Positions 25,620 to 31,405 of a stretch of 64,000 nucleotides of DNA are shown in pieces. The first letter of the stretch is position 1, and the number at the start of each line of letters is the position of its first letter. The stretch covers positions 6,319,001 to 6,383,000 of the forward strand of contig NZ_CP040094.1 in the NCBI RefSeq assembly GCF_013343235.1, in the 5' to 3' direction. The notes beneath the pieces were generated by a model. It searched no databases and was not told the origin of the DNA. It saw nothing but the letters and a program-made list of their open reading frames with translations. The position numbers and the translations under genes were made by a program. Source of the stretch: Nostoc sp. TCL240-02. Lineage in GTDB: Bacteria > Cyanobacteriota > Cyanobacteriia > Cyanobacteriales > Nostocaceae.

Positions 25620-25889
25620 ATGAGTAACGAGGTTATTATGTGGATTGTCGGATTATCTGTACCAGCTTTCGTGAGCTTATTAGTACTGTTTGTGCAAGAG
25701 CGTGGAATACATCGTCGTCAACGGATGGCTGATTACGCTAGTAAGGAGCGTGTCATGGTGCTACTTGAAAACGATATCAGCAACTTGAAAAGCACCACAG
25801 ATAAGATGTCTGTAGTGCTAGATAGAGTAGATGTTAGGCTAGATACTTTGTCGGAGCGAATGGTCAAGGTAGAAACTAAGTTGCAGTAG
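25620..25889 (+). CDS. Small membrane-anchored coiled-coil protein
   Basis: 89 aa. One hydrophobic helix lies near residues 7-25 (MWIVGLSVPAFVSLLVLFV), then a basic stretch (RGIHRRQR), then heptads to the end (NLKSTTDKMSVVLDRVDVRL). This resembles phage XhlA/spanin-like or holin-associated membrane proteins, but sequence identity cannot be judged by eye. GTAGGGTAGGGG precedes the ATG, a leader word shared with the 524-aa gene. A role in host membrane disruption or signalling is possible. Confidence 0.7.
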   Translation: MSNEVIMWIVGLSVPAFVSLLVLFVQERGIHRRQRMADYASKERVMVLLENDISNLKSTTDKMSVVLDRVDVRLDTLSERMVKVETKLQ

Positions 25890-25942
25890 CTTGTATTGCT
25901 AGTACCAATTCATTCTTGTTCATGTTGCCATAACCCTTTATT

Positions 25943-26695
25943 TTAAGGTTTGTGGCAATTTTTTTGAGTTCTCTGATAGAGAGAGTGTTCGGTGGTTTTT
26001 AAAGCCCTATTAACACGCTCAGATATTCCACCCTTCCTGTATCTTGAGAACTCAAACTTCATTTTTGCTATCCTGACAAGTAGTTGTACTTCTGATACAT
26101 GATTTAAACCAATGTCAGAAGCACCGCTTATTAATTCCATCTCCTTTAAGTCAGATGCTGTCTTGCCACATACAGCAACGGTAATCGCGTCGTGTGCCAT
26201 AGCAGCATTAAACTTATAACGTATACAACTATTCTGAAACGCTGACTGTGCATCAGTGCAAAATAGGCGTGATTCCTCCCACGACACACGACTGTTGATA
26301 GCTTGACGTTCATATTGTTGCTCTGATTTGACGATGCTAAAGACTGCGTCACAACGACGTTGTAGTGCCTCTTGCATACATGCCGATACCAACGCTTGGG
26401 CTTTGATGTTGCCTTTGAATGCTTGCGACATCCAGAAGTCTGATGCGATATCGACAGGAATAGCATTTATCTGTCTACCTGTGCCAGATATTGAAAATTT
26501 GTCGAAGCTGAAACCTTTACCGGGTAAATGGTTCAATCGATTTTCCTTTAAAAAACGTCGGAACCCAATCTCAGATAATTCAATCGCTTCGGCTACTTGA
26601 GTTTGACTCATTACGTAATCACCGTTGGGCAACTGAAATACTTCTATTTCAATACCAGCGATTTGAATTAACGCACGTTTGGCTTTGTCTGACAT
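25943..26695 (-). CDS. Antirepressor-like protein (250 aa)
   Basis: 250 aa. The N-terminal 60 residues read IEIEVFQLPNGDYVMSQTQVAEAI with a helix-turn-helix feel, and IPVDIASDFWMSQAFKGN follows. This layout is like phage antirepressor/regulatory proteins of cyanobacterial elements. The C-terminal half is helical with three cysteines and no known motif. It ends convergently with the 89-aa gene, 53 bases apart. It leads or joins the minus-strand regulatory block with the 106-aa and 107-aa genes. Confidence 0.68.
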   Translation of the reverse strand: MSDKAKRALIQIAGIEIEVFQLPNGDYVMSQTQVAEAIELSEIGFRRFLKENRLNHLPGKGFSFDKFSISGTGRQINAIPVDIASDFWMSQAFKGNIKAQALVSACMQEALQRRCDAVFSIVKSEQQYERQAINSRVSWEESRLFCTDAQSAFQNSCIRYKFNAAMAHDAITVAVCGKTASDLKEMELISGASDIGLNHVSEVQLLVRIAKMKFEFSRYRKGGISERVNRALKTTEHSLYQRTQKNCHKP

Positions 26696-26836
26696 GATTG
26701 ATACTTATGTACTACTTTGCGAGGATAACCGGCTTTGGCAATACTGCCAAGACCCTGTATATATTGAAGTGATATTGAAACCTGTTATTTCGTGTTAGCT
26801 ATTGGTGTAAACCTTAGTAGCATTTAAAATGCTTGA

Positions 26837-27157
26837 TTATTCCTTAGTCAGTAGGTGTAATTGGGTAACTTTTTGAGGAATAGTCAAGTTATCAAAAAAC
26901 ACCTTCAGTTCAGACTCTAGTCCATCTTTTCGCGATACCTTGCTATATTCCTTCTCCACATCAATCTCGTAACCGTACTCAGAAGCCTTGGAAGCGATTG
27001 TCTTGAATTCTTCGTGAGTAAGTTCACGTCCTAGCTCACGCTGACACCAGAAAAACAATTGCTCTACAGTGTAGTTGTGCTTTAGGTAGCCAATTACTGT
27101 GCCCGCTAAACGTTCTGCGTTAGTTGTCCTTGATTCTACTGCTTTGGAATTTCTCAT
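26837..27157 (-). CDS. Hypothetical small helical protein of the element (106 aa)
   Basis: 106 aa, charged and helical, with a block VEQLFFWCQRELGRELTHEEF. No known domain. It lies between the antirepressor-like 250-aa gene and the basic 107-aa gene on the same strand with gaps of 100-140 bases, and probably belongs to the same regulatory block. Confidence 0.62.
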   Translation of the reverse strand: MRNSKAVESRTTNAERLAGTVIGYLKHNYTVEQLFFWCQRELGRELTHEEFKTIASKASEYGYEIDVEKEYSKVSRKDGLESELKVFFDNLTIPQKVTQLHLLTKE

Positions 27158-27258
27158 ATAAGTCCTGTGTGATTTGTGTGTTGTTTACTGTTATCGAGAA
27201 CAGTAGTTTAACGACGTACTGAGGTCGTGTAAACGAATACTTCTGAAGTCAATATGAG

Positions 27259-27582
27259 CTATTGATTAGCTTGTGACTTATCCCTTTGTTCGCTGTCTTG
27301 TGCATAAATACTGCTAGCATCAATCCCTAATCTATTCAGCAAAAGTCTAAGTGTTGAAACTAGCTTGCGTGCTTGTTCGTAACGTGGTGAGGTCTTCTTT
27401 TCTTCACAAGTCTTTTCCCATACGGCAACCTCTTTCTCTAGGTCAATTAAGAGTTGATAGATGTCATCTAACTTACTAGCAATGGATGTTGGAACCCATT
27501 TCTGTACTACGTCATCGACATACTTCTTCTTCCTCCCTGAGCCTGGTTTTCTAGTACCACTACTTGGAATACCTCTAGGCAT
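27259..27582 (-). CDS. Basic DNA-binding-like protein, possible ribbon-helix-helix (107 aa)
   Basis: 107 aa from the ATG at 27582 (MPRGIPSSGTRKPGSGRKKK); an ATG three codons earlier is also possible. The basic glycine-rich N-terminus is followed by VVQKWVPTSIASKLDDIYQLL. This has the strand-then-two-helices pattern of ribbon-helix-helix proteins (V-x-x-x-V-P-x-S-I-x-x-K-L-D). The rest is a helical dimer-like region. If so, it is a candidate to bind the short palindromic boxes of the eight arrays. Not proven. Confidence 0.65.
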   Translation of the reverse strand: MPRGIPSSGTRKPGSGRKKKYVDDVVQKWVPTSIASKLDDIYQLLIDLEKEVAVWEKTCEEKKTSPRYEQARKLVSTLRLLLNRLGIDASSIYAQDSEQRDKSQANQ

Positions 27583-27808
27583 AAAACTCAATTTTTGTGT
27601 GTATGTGGGATATTAACAGCGCTATGGAGTCGATGAATCCCTGAATCCCTTGCTGTTGTTTCCTTATATCATTTATGTCACATCAACGAAAAAGTGTCAA
27701 TCATTCTTGTGATAAAAATAAGAAAATAACCTGAAACATATACTGTGACTAGGTAAAATCATTTTTACAAGTATCTTGGTGATATTGGGCATACCCTATC
27801 ATTCCTGG

Positions 27809-27853
27809 ATGACATGTTTGAGTGACATTTTTAGTGACATGTTTTAATGTCAT
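27809..27853. repeat. Four-site array E (RTGWCAY, 13-12-13)
   Basis: TG starts at 27810, 27823, 27835 and 27848. It overlaps the last codons of the BRO-N gene, so the coding sequence has accommodated the array. It lies 227 bases upstream of the 107-aa gene. Confidence 0.85.
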
Positions 27854-28448
27854 TCAATTTACTAAGGTAGGGATTGTGGCTACCAACTATTTGTTTGTGC
27901 TTGATATACTCCTCACCCTCGTGACGATAATGCTCTACGTATAGTCGTGAGTACTCTTGTTCAAGTGAGTCGTATTGTTCCTGTAATGACTTGAGTGATT
28001 TTGTCGTAGCATCGATGCGTTCTGATAACAGTTCCTTGCGCTTCATCAGTTCGGCAACCTTTTTGTCGAAGGTAGTGGAAGTCCTAACATGTGCGTTGTT
28101 AGGAATGCTGTAACTACCAGTCCGGCGTATAGCGGGTATTACCTCGGATGTCAGCCACTTTTTAAAGCGCTTGGTTGATGGCTTGCGACTTGTTAAGACA
28201 AGTGCATACAATCCTGGTTCATTCACACACCATACCTTCTGCGCCCTGGTGCTAGCAAATTTGCCACTGACATCATTTAAAGTTATGTCACGTGTTTTTT
28301 CGTCATCGTCCAATTTACTAATAGCTGTTGATGGATTTGTAATCTCTAATGCCTTGCAAATATCAGCCGCTACCCACCAAGGGTCTATTGCAGTACCTAC
28401 AAAGCGTATGTCGTGTGTTTCAAAGCTGAAAATAGATAAGTTACTCAT
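27831..28448 (-). CDS. BRO-N domain antirepressor
   Basis: 205 aa from the ATG at 28448 (MSNLSIFSFETHDIRF); the 14-codon longer form is unlikely. The BRO-N domain covers about 1-110: VGTAIDPWWVAADICKALEI, the KLDDDEK loop and WCVNEPGLYALVLTSRKPST with FKKWLTSEVIPAIRRTGSY. A coiled coil follows near 125-175. BRO-N proteins bind DNA and act as phage antirepressors. The last codons run into array E. Confidence 0.88.
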   Translation of the reverse strand: MSNLSIFSFETHDIRFVGTAIDPWWVAADICKALEITNPSTAISKLDDDEKTRDITLNDVSGKFASTRAQKVWCVNEPGLYALVLTSRKPSTKRFKKWLTSEVIPAIRRTGSYSIPNNAHVRTSTTFDKKVAELMKRKELLSERIDATTKSLKSLQEQYDSLEQEYSRLYVEHYRHEGEEYIKHKQIVGSHNPYLSKLNDIKTCH

Positions 28449-28483
28449 TATTCTTGTTCTCTGTGTATAGGTATTGTCTGTGA

Positions 28484-28528
28484 GTGACATTTTTACATGT
28501 CATTTAAAATGTCATATTTAGATGACAT
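28484..28528. repeat. Four-site array F (RTGWCAY, 13-12-13)
   Basis: TG starts at 28485, 28498, 28510 and 28523. It lies between the AntA stop codon (28530) and the BRO-N start (28448), just upstream of BRO-N. Confidence 0.88.
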
Positions 28529-28529
28529 C

Positions 28530-29108
28530 TCACACACTAAGGTACTTGTTGGCTTGTTTAGCGCGCTCTATTATTTCCCTGGCATCGAGTACAGCCCTTG
28601 CCAGTTCAGGGTTAGCATCAAGTACAGCTTTAGCTTCGGTGAATAACTCTTTTTGAATAGACTGTAATTCCATCCTCTTTTCAGCTAGTTCACTTTCAAG
28701 CACCCTAATGTGATGCCGTACCAGTGCATCGTTGGCTTTTAGTTCAGTGAGTTTTGATGTGCTGACAGATGGTAATGCTTTGATATTTGCTTCCTTGGCA
28801 ATACTTTCACATTCAATAAAGTATTTGCGGATGACTTTACCCTGTTCTGTACCTGACATCATCGCAAAACACTTAAAGCAATCAACTGTCAACATAATAT
28901 GTTTTCCCGGTCTGCCCCCGTTAGAGGCTTTTTTACCCAAAGTTAAAAAGTCTGTGCCTTCTTCAAAATTAGCTACAAGGCAATCAAGTGCTTTCTGTTT
29001 TGATGCCCAGCCCAGCCATAGCCACGCATCATCAAGGTCAATAGGAAATTGTTCATCAGAGTTATAAATTGAGAGTGCAAGTGTCTTGTCAAAGGTAAGC
29101 TGTGTCAT
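28530..29108 (-). CDS. AntA/AntB-type antirepressor
   Basis: 192 aa from the ATG at 29108 (MTQLTFDKTLALSIYNS). The AntA/AntB domain (about 15-95) is marked by FPIDLDDAWLWLGWASKQKAL, FEEGTDFLTLGKKASNGGRPG and HIMLTVDCFKCFAMMSGTEQG (quoted in parts under 21 residues each in a real search). A helical region follows to the end. AntA-type proteins relieve repression of prophages. Array G lies about 70 bases upstream of the start. Confidence 0.87.
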   Translation of the reverse strand: MTQLTFDKTLALSIYNSDEQFPIDLDDAWLWLGWASKQKALDCLVANFEEGTDFLTLGKKASNGGRPGKHIMLTVDCFKCFAMMSGTEQGKVIRKYFIECESIAKEANIKALPSVSTSKLTELKANDALVRHHIRVLESELAEKRMELQSIQKELFTEAKAVLDANPELARAVLDAREIIERAKQANKYLSV

Positions 29109-29174
29109 TGTTTTGTCATTGGGTATTGTGTGCGTTGAAGCGATGTTGAAACCTGTTGTATGTGTTGTTGTGAG

Positions 29175-29219
29175 ATGACAATAAAATATGACATCTGGAG
29201 TGACACTCTGGGATGTCAC
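29175..29219. repeat. Four-site array G (RTGWCAY, 13-12-13)
   Basis: TG starts at 29176, 29189, 29201 and 29214; the first box is ATGACAA. It lies upstream of the AntA gene. Confidence 0.85.
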
Positions 29220-29844
29220 CTAGGAAGTACTACCTACCACTACTACGTGCTTTATTGTAAGCAGTTTGCATTTTTTCCCACCTACTTACCGCCGCCACGT
29301 GAAAGCTATGCAACAAGTCAAATCTCTCTTGCTCTTCATAGTCTTCATGTGAACCTAAGATAGTGAATTACCACCACACAAACTACCAAAAGTCAAGAGT
29401 AAAGCATAAATATCTCACACATAAGCAAAACTTACACCTTACTGTAAAAAGTAGGGTGTTTTCTTGTGAGTGCGTGAATGATAAGTAAACTTAAAACTGT
29501 AGATTTACAGGATTGATATACAGTAAGGCTTTTAAATATTCCGATTTAAAATCGGAATAATAAGAACTTATGAATCATCTATTGATAAGTAACCTAGCGT
29601 ATAACGAACAGTGTGCAGTAATGCTCAGAACGCTTTACCAGCAACGCATTGAAGCCTATAACGAAGGTTTTTCTTTATAGGCAGTTACATACTTTTTGCT
29701 TATATGTCATTAGCGATAAGTTTTCATTATCAACACTGGTGCTGACTTTATCACAGCATTTTCACTCACAAAGCATACGTATCAAGCATTGCAAGGTGTT
29801 TACTATTTTTGTAAGTAGAAAATATGAACTTATTGAACCATTTA

Positions 29845-29875
29845 CTGTACCAACTGTACCAAAAACCTGTACCAA
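29845..29875 (+). promoter_or_regulatory. Right arm-type integrase sites (three CTGTACCAA repeats)
   Basis: CTGTACCAA at 29845-29853, 29854-29862 and 29867-29875, all in the orientation of the two left copies, 111 bases from the right core. Likely integrase arm sites. Confidence 0.65.
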
Positions 29876-29944
29876 GTCCTACAGCACAAAATGACCAAAA
29901 ATAAAAGGGGAAAACCTAAGAACCTTACCCTGTATGCATTTAAC

Positions 29945-30030
29945 GGAGAGGGAGAGATTCGAACTCTCGAAGAAATTGCTTTCTTAACGCATTTCGAGTG
30001 CGTCACCATGAACCGCTCGGACACCTCTCC
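29945..30030 (-). tRNA. tRNA-Ser (anticodon CGA), hybrid of host 5' half and element 3' half (attR)
   Basis: 86 bases. Acceptor GGAGAGG pairs with CCTCTCC; there is a D arm, an anticodon loop CTCGAAA (CGA), a long variable arm (class II, as expected for serine) and a T arm GAGAG/CTCTC around TTCGAAT. The first part up to the anticodon arm is host sequence. The variable arm, T arm and 3' acceptor strand come from the element and differ from the displaced half at attL. All stems pair, so it should be functional. Confidence 0.93.
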
Positions 30031-31177
30031 AGATATTTATTCACACATTTTAGTATATATATATTCAAATGCCGTGAATTGAGGGAAATTTTAACTCATT
30101 TCCTATATTACTATAACATTAGCGCTTTATCTGCGTAACAGAATGCTTCGGAAACACCAAAGGCTAATTACAGTGATTTTCAGGTAAATAGACCATAGGG
30201 TAGGGGCGCAAGGCCTTGCGCCCCTACTACGACGGATGTGGTTCAAATACATGAAAACTGCTGTAAGGTTTGTATACATCGGAAAAGACATCACAAATAG
30301 GGGATAGAGAGCTTTTATCTCCCTCTATGGCTTTTCTGATTTTTTCCCCTAGTTCGGTGTTAACACTTTGAAAACCCAGATGCAGACCAACTTTGCAAAT
30401 TTTCGGACGTGTCTAATGAACAATGCCAAGCTTTTGAAGCTGCGGCATAATCTTGGACAGGCGTGTTTTTACACTCATTGAGATGCCCCCGTATTCAAGG
30501 GATACCTTTTACAGTGTCGGCTCAATATCTCTGTGACAATTAATGAGTAAAGTTCTACAATATATACTATGAATTTTTGATTACATCTGTGCATTTTTGC
30601 ATTCATGGAATGAATAAATGTTGCACTTTATACGTACTAAAGAGCCATTAATTGCTAGATTATAGTTTATTATTCATTGATAAAAGTGTACAAACTATTG
30701 CACCAAGCATATAAACCATAGACGTGTCAGCATCTTTTAAAACTAAAATATAAAACAGAGACAACACTACAAAAACAAGTACCGTTATTTTCAACATAAA
30801 ACCTAACAATTTCAACCATAACTACGAAGAAAATACATCAGAAGTATGTCTTACGTTTTTTGAAATTGTTGCTTGCAGAAAAATATTTCAATTTTTAATA
30901 GCATTTAAGACTTCACTATGGAGAAATTATTGAATCTCTATTCTTAATATATTTCTGAAGTGAGTGTTTACCTGATTGTAATTATGACAGTTTTTTTTGT
31001 GGTAGTAACTAATCTAGACAAAAGTACTTATATCAAGTACTTTTGCTAAAAAAACTGGTTCACAAATCTGAGCTAATTTTGTTGATGAATATTTTTTACT
31101 CTTCTCACTTCTTTGAATCTAGAGTATATCATCAACCGAGCGGTAGCATAAGTGACTTATCCTGCATTACCACGTAG
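30031..31177. other. Gene-poor AT-rich region right of the element
   Basis: No supported gene. It holds a perfect 28-bp palindrome at 30200-30227 (GTAGGGGCGCAAGG and its complement), a type scattered in Nostoc genomes. A perfect 11-bp inverted repeat also lies at 31019-31029/31035-31045 (CAAAAGTACTT, 5-base loop). I see no tRNA or known RNA here. Confidence 0.6.
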
Positions 31178-31352
31178 CTCGACTTTATCCATTTTTTGGC
31201 AACACTCAAGATGACGCTGAAACCTTTATAGGACAGTAGTTTTACTTTTTCGATTTCAGCGTGAATCAGTGATATGGAAAAACTTTTTGCCAAAAAGCTA
31301 GGGGTTTTGCTCTATAAGGAGAACCAAGTTCTTAATTTTGGATAAAGTCGAG
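31178..31352. mobile_element. MITE-like element with 14-bp terminal inverted repeats
   Basis: CTCGACTTTATCCA (31178-31191) is repeated inverted at 31339-31352. The 175-bp interior has no ORF but contains a second inverted pair around TTTTGGCAA/TTTGCCAAAA. No clear target duplication was seen. The length and structure fit a non-autonomous transposon copy. Confidence 0.65.
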
Positions 31353-31405
31353 TTCTGCCTACGCCAACCCTTTTAGCGATCGCTCTCCACTATATAAAGG
31401 AGCTA

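Larger units (their letters stand above)
29109..29944. other. Right-end non-coding region of the element
   Basis: It contains array G, a 21-bp near-perfect palindrome (29538-29558, ATTCCGATTT/AAATCGGAAT), and the right arm-type integrase sites. An 81-codon ORF at 29649-29894 lacks support. The remainder is AT-rich; promoter-like or origin functions could lie here but I cannot show one. Confidence 0.55.
17035..30005. mobile_element. Integrated virus-like element in tRNA-Ser, about 12.95 kb
   Basis: Bounded by two 20-bp identical copies of the tRNA anticodon-arm sequence (17035-17054 and 29986-30005). A tyrosine integrase lies next to the left end and putative arm-type integrase sites lie at both ends. 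Inside are virion-like genes (18490-25399), a small membrane coiled-coil protein and an antirepressor block (25943-29108). Eight four-site RTGWCAY arrays lie in the gaps. By eye I found no GATC, no GGCC and no HIP1 octamer across the whole segment. No terminase, portal, packaging ATPase, replication or lysis enzyme is recognisable, so it may be a satellite or a new non-tailed virus type. Confidence 0.88.

Noticed and set aside
18441..29219. Possible CRISPR repeats
   Set aside because: The boxes are 7 bp with 5-6 bp gaps and groups of four lie kilobases apart; there are no spacers of 30-40 bp and no cas genes.
29649..29894. 81-aa ORF near attR
   Set aside because: It runs into the integrase arm sites and has no start signal.
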